DNA of 64,000 nucleotides from an uncultured Luminiphilus sp. (GCA_943787485.1 CALSMP010000006.1:124001-188000); one strand, 5' to 3'. Positions 37,033-45,882 are shown, counted from the stretch's first letter. Numbers and translations: made by a program. Notes: generated by a model from the sequence alone, not told the origin.

Positions 37033-37752
37033 ATGTTGACGGTGGACTTTAGCTGGCTACCTCTAGCAGCAGGCGAGCGACTTCTGGATGTAGGCTGTGG
37101 CGAGGGTAGGCACTCCTTGGCGGCTTATTTGACCCCCGGAGTCAGCGTGGTTGGATTAGATTTGTCAGCAAAAGATTTGATTACGGCTAAGGGTCGAATC
37201 GATGATATGGCGCCCTATGATCCCAAGGGCAGCATTCAATTTTGTCAAGGTGACGCGACACGGCTGCCATTTCCAGATCACGCGTTTGACCGGGTAATTT
37301 GTAGCGAGGTGTTGGAGCATATTCCAAACTTCATGGCGGTGTTGGGGGAACTTTATCGTGTGCTCAAGCCCGGTGGGCGGCTTTGTGTCAGTGTGCCGAG
37401 GGCTTGGCCTGAAAAAATATGCTGGTGGTTGAGTCGTGATTATCACAACACTCCCGGTGGGCATATCCGCATTTTCAGCCGCGAATTTCTTCAACGCGAG
37501 ATAAGTCTACAGGGATTGCGTCCTTACCACAGTCACGGTGCGCACGCCTTGCACGTACCATACTGGTGGCTCCGCTGCTTGTTCTGGCATCGGGGCGAAA
37601 AATCGCGTGTGGTGGCGGCTTATCATCGCCTATTGGTGTGGGATTTAATGAACAAGCCCGGGATTACTGCCTGGTTTGATCGATTGTGTAATCCGTGGAT
37701 GGGTAAAAGTGTTGTGCTTTACTTCAACAAGCCTGACAAGGAGCCTGCATGA
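37033..37752 (+). CDS. class I SAM-dependent methyltransferase (Methyltransf_11 type)
   Basis: The 239-residue protein begins with the SAM motif ERLLDVGCGEGRHSLAAYL, followed by the acidic strand end VVGLDLSAKDL, CQGDATRLPFPDHAFDRVIC and the VLKPGGRLCVSVPR motif. The C-terminal ~100 residues with many Trp/Tyr/His (HALHVPYWWLRCLFWHRG) are less typical and may bind the acceptor. It starts 2 nt after the GT4 stop and overlaps the next start by 4 nt, so all three are probably one transcript. The substrate is likely a glycan or glycolipid, by context only. Confidence 0.88.
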   Translation: MLTVDFSWLPLAAGERLLDVGCGEGRHSLAAYLTPGVSVVGLDLSAKDLITAKGRIDDMAPYDPKGSIQFCQGDATRLPFPDHAFDRVICSEVLEHIPNFMAVLGELYRVLKPGGRLCVSVPRAWPEKICWWLSRDYHNTPGGHIRIFSREFLQREISLQGLRPYHSHGAHALHVPYWWLRCLFWHRGEKSRVVAAYHRLLVWDLMNKPGITAWFDRLCNPWMGKSVVLYFNKPDKEPA

Positions 37753-38822
37753 GTGGTTTGTATTTGAGCCGCGGGCTTTATCCCCAGGAGTATTTGCAGG
37801 CAACGGCGGCCTATATTTTAAGGGTGCAGCGCCCCTGGGGTGAGATACCGTGGTTCGAAGGAGGGCATACCGACCCTTGGGATCACGTAGAAGCCGCCAT
37901 GGGCCTCTCGATTGCCGGAGAGAATGAAGCGGCGCACCTTGCGTATCGTTGGCTTGCTGAAAATCAGTTGGGTGATGGCAGTTGGTGGCGGAGCTACCGC
38001 GACAACGAGCCCGATAATCCTGATCGGCGCGAGACGAATTATGTCGCCTACATTGCAACAGGTGTCTGGCATCATTATCTCGTGACTCGAGATGAGCAGT
38101 TTCTGCGAGACATGTTCCCTGTGGTTCGCGACGCTGTAGAGTTTGTGATCCGTCTTCAGGGCGTGCATGGAGAAATTGATTGGGCGGTGGACGCTGATGG
38201 CGTTCCTTTAGGCGATGCGTTGGTGACAGGCTGTAGCTCTATTTTCAAAAGCCTTGAATGTGCGTGCCACATAGCGACAGAACTTGGTGTGACCTTTGAT
38301 CCCTGGTTAGACGCGCGGCGAAGGTTGAAGGCCGCGTTAACTAACAAACCACAGCGTTTCGATCGCACCTGGGCCAGCAAAGCGCGCTATGCCATGGATT
38401 GGTTTTACCCAATTATTACGGGGTGGGTCTCTGGTCATGCCGCTAAAGAAAGAATTCAGGCACGGTGGCCCGAGTTTATTGAGCCGGGTTTTGGTTGCCG
38501 GTGTGAAACTCAAGAACCCTGGGTCACAGTGGCCGAGACCTGTGAGCTTACCCTAGCGCTTCTTGCCGCCGGAGATCGAGCCAAGGCGGTGGAGGTATTC
38601 TCCTGGTTGACCCAATGGCGGGACCGGGATGGTGCTTGGTGGACGGGTTATCAGCTGGTAGAAGATGTGCTGTGGCCGGATGAAAAGCCAACCTGGACGG
38701 CGGGTGCCATTTTGCTCGCCGCTGACGCATTGACGGGCCATACGCGGGCATCTGAATTGTTTTTGTGTCCGGTCGAGCCAGGCCAGGTCAAGTCAAAACC
38801 GGTCGCCGCCGCAATCCGTTAG
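37749..38822 (+). CDS. alpha/alpha-toroid protein (prenyltransferase/squalene cyclase-like fold)
   Basis: The 357-residue protein has repeated helical units with aromatic turn motifs: PWGEIPWFEGGHTDPWDH, QLGDGSWWRSY, HGEIDWAVDADG and DRDGAWWTGYQ. This pattern is that of the alpha/alpha toroids (squalene-hopene cyclase, prenyltransferase, or glycoside hydrolase superfamilies). No DDxD or DxDD cyclase motif is evident, so the automatic label 'prenyltransferase' would be uncertain. Its start overlaps the methyltransferase stop (ATGA). A six-hairpin glycosidase-like role on the glycan made by its neighbours is an alternative. I do not know a characterised homolog. Confidence 0.75.
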   Translation: MSGLYLSRGLYPQEYLQATAAYILRVQRPWGEIPWFEGGHTDPWDHVEAAMGLSIAGENEAAHLAYRWLAENQLGDGSWWRSYRDNEPDNPDRRETNYVAYIATGVWHHYLVTRDEQFLRDMFPVVRDAVEFVIRLQGVHGEIDWAVDADGVPLGDALVTGCSSIFKSLECACHIATELGVTFDPWLDARRRLKAALTNKPQRFDRTWASKARYAMDWFYPIITGWVSGHAAKERIQARWPEFIEPGFGCRCETQEPWVTVAETCELTLALLAAGDRAKAVEVFSWLTQWRDRDGAWWTGYQLVEDVLWPDEKPTWTAGAILLAADALTGHTRASELFLCPVEPGQVKSKPVAAAIR

Positions 38823-38834
38823 CCGCCGGCGCCG

Positions 38835-39449
38835 TTAGCTTGCTGGGAGGCGTCGCAAGGCCCACAGGGTGTCTGCGCGACTATGTTCTTCAAACAAGCC
38901 CGATGCGAGAGCGAGGCGCCAGATAGTGAAAGGTGCCTGACCGCCTGTGGCGACATCGGGATAGATATCGTGGATGGCCAAAATGCCCCCGGGTGCCACC
39001 TTGGGACCGAAATGGCGCCAGTCTGTTAGGGCTGCCTCCAGGCTGTGCCCACCATCAATGAATACCATGCCGAAGGAGCCCTGCCACCAGCGCGAAAAAG
39101 ACAGGCTGTCTGTGACCACGGGTATGACGGCATCTTCTACTTGAGCAGTGGCTAGGTTGTGCCGAAAAATTGACAGCGTGTCGACCCGCCCGTTGCCATC
39201 GACTAACGTGTCATCATGAAAAAACTCTCCCGGCTGGTGTTCTTCAGACCCCCTGTGATGATCAAGAGCAACCACAACGCTGCCCGCCGCTTTGGCCGCG
39301 TGTGCGAGCCATATGGTAGAGCGACCACACCAACTACCTATTTCTAGCAAAGGCCCCAAGTGTCCTACTAAAAGACCCAAGTGGTAGAGCGCCTCTCCCT
39401 CGTGATCAGGAAGAAAACCCGGAACTTCAGGGGGTGGTGGTAAGGTCAT
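38835..39449 (-). CDS. class I SAM-dependent methyltransferase (Methyltransf_24/CmcI-like)
   Basis: The 204-residue protein has a SAM-binding motif LLEIGSWCGRSTIWLAHAA, an acidic strand VVALDHHRGSEEHQ and the VFIDGGHSLEAALTDWRHFG and GGILAIHDIYPD segments typical of the Methyltransf_24/TylF-CmcI group, which often methylate sugar hydroxyls. The start is ATG 39449 with GGGAG upstream; a TTG at 39467 is possible. It converges on the toroid gene with a 12-nt gap. By position it belongs with the GT4/methyltransferase/toroid set. Confidence 0.85.
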   Translation of the reverse strand: MTLPPPPEVPGFLPDHEGEALYHLGLLVGHLGPLLEIGSWCGRSTIWLAHAAKAAGSVVVALDHHRGSEEHQPGEFFHDDTLVDGNGRVDTLSIFRHNLATAQVEDAVIPVVTDSLSFSRWWQGSFGMVFIDGGHSLEAALTDWRHFGPKVAPGGILAIHDIYPDVATGGQAPFTIWRLALASGLFEEHSRADTLWALRRLPAS

Positions 39450-39828
39450 GAAAGCGGGTTCTCCCAATGAGTGGCCTTCTCTATTTTAAGCCGGCCACAC
39501 AGGTACTCGCGCGCTGGCTCTGTTAACTGACGTCGAAAAATCCACTATATGGCGGAGTGTTGCAGCAATATCAGCGGACCCAGTTGAGCTGGATAGATAG
39601 TTCGACGTAACTATATAACGGAGCACTGGTGTTTTGGTACAGGGCGCAGAGCCCTCGTAACGCCCTTGTGTGCTGCTAAATAGGCGGCTTAAGGAGGGCG
39701 TTTCTCGGGGTCAGCCCTGACGAGGATCTGGCCTTAATTTTTAGGACTGTCTGTAAACGGACTGCCTCCCGCGAGTGTTTGGGATAAAGTAGTGCCGGAT
39801 ATGCCACCGAGCTCGAGGTAACTAAGCC
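39450..39828. other. intergenic region with several inverted repeats
   Basis: This 379-nt stretch between a minus-strand methyltransferase and a plus-strand glycosyltransferase has no convincing gene. It holds AGGGC-GCAGA-GCCCT (39641-39655), an 8-bp stem AACGCCCT (39659-39666) pairing with AGGGCGTT (39695-39702), and GTCAG-CC-CTGAC (39710-39721). Together these suggest a structured 5' leader or small RNA upstream of the GT2 gene. No JUMPstart/ops GGCGGTAGC element is present. Confidence 0.4.
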
Positions 39829-40611
39829 ATGCGGCGCAAACTTTCCTGTTTTGTCATCGTGTGTAACGAAGCCGACCGCGTCGAAGCTTGTTTAAAGTCT
39901 GTCGCTTCTTGGGTCGACCAGCTCGTTATTCTCGATAGCGGTAGTACCGATGGCACCTTTGAGCTATGCCAGCGCTATTCAAACGAGGTCTTCTCCACGG
40001 ACTGGCCTGGATTTGGTGCACAGCGCAATCGAGCGCTTGAAAAATGTCGGCATGACTGGGTGCTTAACATCGATGCTGATGAAGAAGTGAGCCCCGCACT
40101 TAGACAGGAAATAGAGTCCTTTTTGGCGGGCCCGCCTAGTGATCTCACCCTCGTGAAATTTCCTTGGCGAACTCTGCTGTTTGGGAGGCCACTACGGTTC
40201 GGCCGTTACTCGACACCTCAAGGGAAGCTGTTTCTCAAAACAGGGGCCAGTTTTAAGCAGCGATCGGTGCACGAATCCCTGGTGCTGCCAAAAGAAAAGA
40301 GTATGACCACCCGTCAGCCTCTCACCCACCATAGCTGGCGCAGCTATCGCCATTTGATTGACAAACATACGAGCTACGCCGTGTTGAGCGCGCAGGATAA
40401 GTTTGATGCCGGGAAGAAAGCCTCGTTATTCTATGCATTTCTTCGCTTGTTCACGGATTTTACCCATCAGGCCGTTTTCCGCCTTGGGATTCTCGACGGC
40501 TGGCGCGGATTGCTTATGGCAGGGGTATTAGCGCAGTACGCGTTTCACAAATATGCGTGCCTGTGGTCGCTGTGCCAGAGGGACGACGTAAAGACTACCG
40601 GCCTCGACTAG
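39829..40611 (+). CDS. glycosyltransferase family 2, WaaE/KdtX-like
   Basis: A GT-A fold transferase of 260 residues. The family opening LSCFVIVCNEADRVEACLKS and LVILDSGSTDGTFELC is followed by the DxD-like acidic motif NIDADEEVS. The middle part with FGRYSTPQGKLFLKTG and SVHESLVL, and the C-terminal helices ending RGLLMAGVLAQYAFHKYACL, match the lipooligosaccharide-core beta-glucosyltransferases of the WaaE/LgtF type. It is a likely LPS core enzyme, supported by kdkA and kdtA downstream. Its neighbour at 40676 is a paralog. Confidence 0.87.
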   Translation: MRRKLSCFVIVCNEADRVEACLKSVASWVDQLVILDSGSTDGTFELCQRYSNEVFSTDWPGFGAQRNRALEKCRHDWVLNIDADEEVSPALRQEIESFLAGPPSDLTLVKFPWRTLLFGRPLRFGRYSTPQGKLFLKTGASFKQRSVHESLVLPKEKSMTTRQPLTHHSWRSYRHLIDKHTSYAVLSAQDKFDAGKKASLFYAFLRLFTDFTHQAVFRLGILDGWRGLLMAGVLAQYAFHKYACLWSLCQRDDVKTTGLD

Positions 40612-40675
40612 AGGAATTGTTTGAGCCGCCAGCAGTGCCACTGATACTCTTGATTCTTTTTTATCAGTGGGATCC

Positions 40676-41440
40676 ATGAGTCGAAATGCCATCAGTGCTT
40701 TTTTAGTCACCTTGAATGAGGCGGACCACATCGCGGCCGTGATCGAAAGTCTGCGCTGCTTTGATGAGGTGGTGGTCGTCGATTCGGGCTCTACTGATGG
40801 AACGGCAGATATTGCTAGAGGTCTCGGCGCTCAGGTGCATCACCGCGAATGGCTTGGCTACGCGCAACAAAAAGCGCTGGCTGCCGAGCTATGTAGTAAT
40901 GATTGGTTATTAAACGTTGATGGTGATGAGGTGGTCACCGGTCTGCTGGCGGGTGAGCTGCTAGCCCTTGCACAACGTGATGATATTGCTGCTGTGAAAA
41001 TTCCGGTCAATGATTTTATTCTTGGCGCTCCCTTACACGGACTATCCAGGAAACGAAAAATTGTTCGAATGTTTCGACGTGGAATGGCGAAGTATCCGAT
41101 AAATCGTACCGTTCATGAGAATCTCGTCGTCGAAGGGTCGATCGCAGTGGCGAGCTCCGAGCTGCATCACTTTGGATATGATGACCCCAACGTATTTTTT
41201 TCCAAGCAAATTAAGTACGCGCAATTACGTGCCGCAGATAAGCTTCAAAACGGAACAAGGGGCAGCCTAATAAGGCTACTTTTTATTGCGCCCTTAACGT
41301 TTGGCAAGGTATTTGTTCTTCGGGGCCTGTTTTTTTCGGGGTATCGAGGGCTAATAGTCGCGGCAGCAGAGTCTTGGTACGCGTTTCTAAAAGAAGTTAA
41401 TTTAATTCGTGCTAGATCAAGTAGTGAACCGCATGAATAA
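40676..41440 (+). CDS. glycosyltransferase family 2, WaaE/KdtX-like (paralog)
   Basis: The 254-residue protein shares its layout with the preceding gene: SAFLVTLNEADHIAAVIES, VVVVDSGSTDGTADIA, the acidic NVDGDEVV motif, NRTVHENLVVEGSIA and a C-terminal RGLIVAAAESWYAF. It is probably a second core glucosyltransferase or Kdo/heptose-proximal enzyme. ATG 40676 is preferred over GTG 40667. Its TAA stop overlaps the start of the ligase-like gene (ATG 41433), so they are likely co-translated. Confidence 0.86.
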   Translation: MSRNAISAFLVTLNEADHIAAVIESLRCFDEVVVVDSGSTDGTADIARGLGAQVHHREWLGYAQQKALAAELCSNDWLLNVDGDEVVTGLLAGELLALAQRDDIAAVKIPVNDFILGAPLHGLSRKRKIVRMFRRGMAKYPINRTVHENLVVEGSIAVASSELHHFGYDDPNVFFSKQIKYAQLRAADKLQNGTRGSLIRLLFIAPLTFGKVFVLRGLFFSGYRGLIVAAAESWYAFLKEVNLIRARSSSEPHE

Positions 41441-42713
41441 CACTGCATCGCCGCCGTCAAGATTTATGTCAGCAGCTATAGGCGTTGTTTTCGCGTTGTT
41501 TGTCGCGTCACCGCTAATTAACGTCGGGCCCGTCAATGTGGCGGCATTTTTATTGTTACTCGCTAGTCTGCTATGGCTCACGCAAAACCCCAAGCTATGG
41601 TGGGACTTCTGGCGCCTGAGAATGCCGTTGTTGCTGTTAGTTATCTGTTTAACGTTAATTTTTTTGTCGTCGAACTATGAGAACAATATTAGCGGCCCTT
41701 TATTTGCAACTTTTTCTCAAAGTAGGTGGTTTATTTTGATAGTAGTCGCCGCCCCGGCGGTAGCAGTACAAGTCAATATGGGGGTGGGGCGGCATATTGT
41801 CGTATTTACAAGGGTGATCCTTCTTTTTTTTGCGCTGATCTATGCCGTTGATGCCGCGCTTTATCTCGGACTGGATTCCAGTGTGATCCTCGAGATTTTT
41901 ACTGAGCAACGAAGTGACCCTTTGCGCCCTTCTTGGGTCTTTAACCCACACCCTTTTTCAAGAACGTTGATTGCTGGACTCCTGCTATTGATTAGCGGGT
42001 GCGTTATAGGCCAGCCTCTTCCTCAGCGAGTCGCTTATGCCTTCGGCATTTTTTTACTCAGCACGTTATTGATTATCGGAGCTGTTAGAACGGCATTTGC
42101 AGCTCTTTTTATTATCTGCATTGCTTCTCTGATTATATATTGGGGGAAAAGGGCGGCGCTAATGTTCTTGAGTGGAGCCCTTTTGGCAATGGCGGGCTTC
42201 GCATTTAGGGATTATCTTTTCGGGAGCAGCCTTTATGACCAAAGCCTGGAGTATAGGCTCGTTCTCCTTCAAGATGGTGTCCATGCCTTTTTGGATCGGC
42301 CGTGGCTTGGGGGGGGGTATCAGGCGTCACGCACTATTTCTTGGTCTCCTGCGTTGCAACACTTTGTTAATGCACAGACCTTAGTAACCACCAATACGCA
42401 TATACAGTGGCTTGAGATGTACGTTAGCTACGGGACCCTCGGTGGAACATTGTTCATTGTCTTTTGGGCGACCACAGGTTCGCTGGCTATTCGCACCTAT
42501 CGTCAGTCTTTGGGGCCATTTAAACTTTTAAGTTCATTGCTTATTTTAAACTGGCTTAACTTAACTGTGGCAGGTTTTACAACTGTCTTCCGGGAGACTG
42601 AGTGGGCGCTTTGGGTTACTACTATCTTGGGCGCTCTTTGGCTGGCTCATCGTCAACACAACGGCCTTGAGGAGAGCAAGCCTGCTCTCGCTCAAGACGC
42701 AGGAACGAAATAA
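41433..42713 (+). CDS. O-antigen ligase/polymerase-like membrane protein (WaaL/Wzy type)
   Basis: The 426-residue protein has 10-12 predicted membrane helices and a large periplasmic loop (about residues 275-330: LLQDGVHAFLDRPWLGGGY to NTHIQWLEMYVSYGTLGG), the hallmark of the O-antigen ligase/Wzy superfamily, in which H-x-x-x-L-E near the loop end is common. It would join polymer to the lipid A-core at the periplasmic face, or polymerise it. The start is ATG 41433; GTG 41409 is possible. The DNA looks more AT-rich than flanking genes. Confidence 0.82.
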   Translation: MNNTASPPSRFMSAAIGVVFALFVASPLINVGPVNVAAFLLLLASLLWLTQNPKLWWDFWRLRMPLLLLVICLTLIFLSSNYENNISGPLFATFSQSRWFILIVVAAPAVAVQVNMGVGRHIVVFTRVILLFFALIYAVDAALYLGLDSSVILEIFTEQRSDPLRPSWVFNPHPFSRTLIAGLLLLISGCVIGQPLPQRVAYAFGIFLLSTLLIIGAVRTAFAALFIICIASLIIYWGKRAALMFLSGALLAMAGFAFRDYLFGSSLYDQSLEYRLVLLQDGVHAFLDRPWLGGGYQASRTISWSPALQHFVNAQTLVTTNTHIQWLEMYVSYGTLGGTLFIVFWATTGSLAIRTYRQSLGPFKLLSSLLILNWLNLTVAGFTTVFRETEWALWVTTILGALWLAHRQHNGLEESKPALAQDAGTK

Positions 42714-42729
42714 CAGGGGCATTGCTGCG

Positions 42730-43782
42730 CTATTGTTGCGGTTGTTCCACAAAGGGAGTGACCGAAGCCAAGACCATTGGCACGGATATGCTGTGCATAA
42801 GCGCTTGCCCTTTGAGCCGCAACCCCCATCGGCGCTCTGCCGGGGGTATCCCTAACGCGTCTAAACTGGTTGTGTAGACGTCAACGACGTTGTCCAGTGA
42901 AAAATAGGGCCCTGTGCGCTGCGGATTGCTATGCGCGTAGAGCCCGATGACCGGCGTGCCCTGTGTTGTGGCCATGTGAAGCGTGCCCGAATCCGGGCCT
43001 ATCACGACTTGGGCACGCCTACATATGGCGAGCAACTCTTGTAGCGTGGTTTGTCCGGCAACATTAACCACGTGGGCTTTCGCTAGCCCACAGATAGCCT
43101 TTGCCATGGCGATGTCGCCATCGGCAGGGCTACCGGTAACCAGCACGTCAAATCCACTGTCACGACAAAAATCAGCGACCTGTGCGTATCGCTCTGGGAG
43201 CCAATTTCGCTCAGGGTTACTTGCAGAGGGAGCAATCACCACAGCACCTTTGTTCTGTGGAATGAGACTAACCGCCATTTGCACGGCCGCATCGGAAACC
43301 GGAATATTCCAGCGCGCATGAAACGGTCCAACATTCAGTGCATCGGCAAAGCCCCTAAAGACATCGAGAACATGAAAATCAACCTGATCTTTAATGCGCT
43401 CGTTAACCACGAGGCTGTGTAGCTCTTTGCTTTTTGTCTTTGGGAAACCGACCTTCCTTTTGGCGTTGACGATCCACGCCAGCGCGTTGGCCCTGAGCGA
43501 GGTTTGCATATGCAGCAGCAGATCGAACTGCCCTAGTGGAACGAGTGTATTTCGGACGTCGTGGTAAGCCCTGATCCCAAGGCTTTTATTGAAAACCACA
43601 AAATGTATGCCCGGCAGACCTTTGAGTAATTCGTATTCCACGCGGCCGATGATCCAGGTAATACTCGCCTCGGGGTAAGCGGCTTGGATAGCCTGCACAA
43701 TAGCCGTCACGTGGCAGACATCACCAATAGCTGACAGGCGAATGATGCAAATCGATTTCGGTGTGCATGTGGTATCTTTCAT
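42730..43782 (-). CDS. glycosyltransferase family 9 (ADP-heptose:LPS heptosyltransferase)
   Basis: A GT-B protein of 350 residues that adds heptose to the LPS inner core. It opens with SICIIRLSAIGDVCHVTAIV, the classic heptosyltransferase N-terminus, continues with MQTSLRANALAW, VVIAPSASNPERNW and ends with the donor-site motif IGPDSGTLHMATTQGTPVIGLYAHSNP. It may be WaaC, WaaF or a third heptosyltransferase. I start at ATG 43782, just before the family domain; an in-frame extension to 43911 would overlap kdkA. Divergent from kdkA. Confidence 0.9.
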   Translation of the reverse strand: MKDTTCTPKSICIIRLSAIGDVCHVTAIVQAIQAAYPEASITWIIGRVEYELLKGLPGIHFVVFNKSLGIRAYHDVRNTLVPLGQFDLLLHMQTSLRANALAWIVNAKRKVGFPKTKSKELHSLVVNERIKDQVDFHVLDVFRGFADALNVGPFHARWNIPVSDAAVQMAVSLIPQNKGAVVIAPSASNPERNWLPERYAQVADFCRDSGFDVLVTGSPADGDIAMAKAICGLAKAHVVNVAGQTTLQELLAICRRAQVVIGPDSGTLHMATTQGTPVIGLYAHSNPQRTGPYFSLDNVVDVYTTSLDALGIPPAERRWGLRLKGQALMHSISVPMVLASVTPFVEQPQQ

Positions 43783-43836
43783 TGACGATCCCGTCACAGT
43801 GCCTCTAAAAACCAAAGTCATTTCAGAGCGGTCGCC

Positions 43837-44568
43837 ATGAAATCCACTACAGCGCGTGCAATACAACACCAGCGCGACCAGTACATAGTGTACGACAGTT
43901 GTCTTGTGCAAGATGCCAAGGCGGCTTTATTTGATCCCTTGTTCTGGGGTGACAAAGCCTCTCTCCATTGCGAAGGTCGGGGTGCGGTGTGGTTTTTGTC
44001 TGCTCCCGAGGGTCAATGGGTGTTGAAGCGGTATGTGCGTGGGGGCATGATGAAAAACCTTCTCACAGACGCTTACTTATTTACCGGATTTGCGCGTACG
44101 CGCATGGTGCTGGAATTTAATCTGCTTTGTCAGATGCGCTCTTTAGGCCTACCTGTGCCGACTCCGGTTGCTGCCTATGCAGTTAAAGTAGGACCACTGT
44201 TTTACGGGGGGAGTTTGATCACCGAGCGGATCACCGGAAGTGCCTCCCTAGCGTCTTTGATTGTCGAGGGCGCTATGTCAGAGCAGGGTTGGCTGTCGGT
44301 GGGGAGCACGATTGCTGAATTTCATCGGGCGGGCGTTTTTCATCACGACTTGAACGTGACCAATGTGCTTAATAGGCAAGACCAGTGGTTCCTCATCGAT
44401 TTCGATAAGTGTCGTTTTATGTCGACTACATCGGGGGGCACGTGGCGGCGCGCCAACCTTCAACGGTTTCAGCGATCACTTGGCAAAATAAGCCCTGAAA
44501 GCGCAAACCCTGAGCGTTCCGCCTGGAAATTGCTCATGCAGGGTTATGAAACGCGGTTCGTCCGATAA
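43837..44568 (+). CDS. kdkA: 3-deoxy-D-manno-octulosonic acid (Kdo) kinase
   Basis: KdkA phosphorylates Kdo at O-4 on lipid A in bacteria with a single, phosphorylated Kdo. The 243-residue kinase has the catalytic loop FHHDLNVTNVL and the metal-binding DFDKCR, preceded by the ATP-lysine region WVLKRYVRGG. The opening segment GRGAVWFLSAPEGQWVLKRY is family-typical. It is next to the kdtA remnant, consistent with the single Kdo inner core found in Haemophilus/Vibrio-like LPS. GT9 starts 54 nt away in the opposite direction. Confidence 0.93.
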   Translation: MKSTTARAIQHQRDQYIVYDSCLVQDAKAALFDPLFWGDKASLHCEGRGAVWFLSAPEGQWVLKRYVRGGMMKNLLTDAYLFTGFARTRMVLEFNLLCQMRSLGLPVPTPVAAYAVKVGPLFYGGSLITERITGSASLASLIVEGAMSEQGWLSVGSTIAEFHRAGVFHHDLNVTNVLNRQDQWFLIDFDKCRFMSTTSGGTWRRANLQRFQRSLGKISPESANPERSAWKLLMQGYETRFVR

Positions 44569-44630
44569 AAGCCAGCTGCAGGGTTACGTCCGTCGCAGAT
44601 CTAAGTCCGCGGTAGAGAGCTGCTTGCATG

Positions 44631-45882
44631 CTAGTCGATTACCCGGCTAATCTGCTCACGATAGATCTGAACCCTGTCCGGTAGTTTGTCGATGGCACGT
44701 TTGGCAGAGGCTTCCAGCTGCTGGCGCCATGCGTTGTCGGTTGATAGCCTTTGCCAGAGCGAGGCCAGCTCGTCTTCCTTGGTGGCGATAGCGATGGCGT
44801 TGTTCTCCGATAAATAATCCACCGCGCTCCCTTGGGTGATGGTATGTGGCCCGGTGAGGACAGCCTTGCCAAGCATCGCCGGCTCCATCACGTTATGACC
44901 GCCCACGGGGACGAGCGACCCACCGACAAAGACGAACTCGCTATGTGCACAAAAATTGGCCACCTCGCCGACAGTGTCGACTAGGTAAACGTCGGTCGAC
45001 TTGGGGGGGGATGGGAGACTCACTTCGCCGGTGACAAATGAGCCCTTTATCCGCCAGCTCCTTGGCAATATTTGCCGCTCTTGGGGGGTGCCTTGGAATA
45101 ATGACAAGGAGGTTGGGTTTGCCTGCGGCCATCCAGGCGCGAGCAATCCTTTGCTCTTCGTCATGGTGGGTAGAGATGGCCAGTGAATAGGGTGTCGAGA
45201 GCAGTGGACTGGTCGGCAGACCAGCATTTTCCGGGCGCGACAGCTTAATATCACCGACAGAGCTGATGCGCTCCTCCGGGCATCCTAGGGCGATAAACCG
45301 TTGCTGATCAATCGGCTCTCTGGCCCACACATAAGTAACCTGAGCCAGGGCTTGTCGATAGAGCTTTTTGATAAAGCGCGGCGATGCCGACGTCTTGTGA
45401 CCAATCCGGCCGTTGATAATGTAGATTCCGATTCTCCGTCGGTGAGCCTCGGCGAAGAGCCTTGGCCATAGTTCGGTCTCAACGACGAAAAGAGCGCTTG
45501 GTTGATAGTGTGATAGCAGCCGGTTTACGGCCCCGCTAAAATCAAGTGGACAAAAATGGACTTCGACGTCCGCACTAAGCTGTTTTTTTGCAAGACGAAA
45601 TGCCTCGGGGGTATTGCAGGTGAGCAGCACGCCTTTGCTGCTAAAGGCGGCGATAAGAGGCAGTGCCAGCTGGACTTCGCCGATCGATGCGGCATGAAAC
45701 CACAGCCTTGGGTTGGCCGGGCTTCTCTTAAAAAAACCAAAGCGTTCTCTAATAAAAGCGAAACCACCCCCCCTTCGTTTGGCGTCAATCAGCGTTAACA
45801 GAAGTAGAAGTGGGGATAGCAGGTGCAACAGCAGGTCGTAAAGTAACAACCTGCCGCGCCTATGTTCTTGGGTATTTGACAA
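44631..45882 (-). pseudogene. kdtA: 3-deoxy-D-manno-octulosonic acid transferase, frameshifted at a G8/C8 tract
   Basis: KdtA (WaaA, GT30) adds Kdo to lipid A and is normally essential. Read on the minus strand, the first frame from TTG 45882 has the membrane anchor and LLVIIPRHPPRAANIAKELADKG in two parts, then runs off frame. A second frame picks up STDVYLVDTVGEVANF, FVFVGGSLVPVGGHNVMEPA and TGPHTITQ to the stop at 44631. The switch lies at eight G (forward 45003-45010). One fewer G restores a single ~417-residue protein (IPPKSTDV join). Either a slipped homopolymer in the assembly, real inactivation, or a phase-variable tract. No second kdtA is seen in the window. Confidence 0.85.

Noticed and set aside
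37749-38822. Calling the toroid protein a squalene-hopene cyclase
   Set aside because: No DxDD or QW-motif series is visible; only the general toroid-like aromatic turns support the fold.
39659-39721. JUMPstart/ops or CRISPR-like repeat in the gap before the GT2 genes
   Set aside because: No GGCGGTAGC core and no regular repeat-spacer pattern; the repeats present are single hairpins.
42730-43911. Longer heptosyltransferase starting at 43911
   Set aside because: The extra ~43 residues are unlike the family and overlap kdkA; the domain starts just after ATG 43782.
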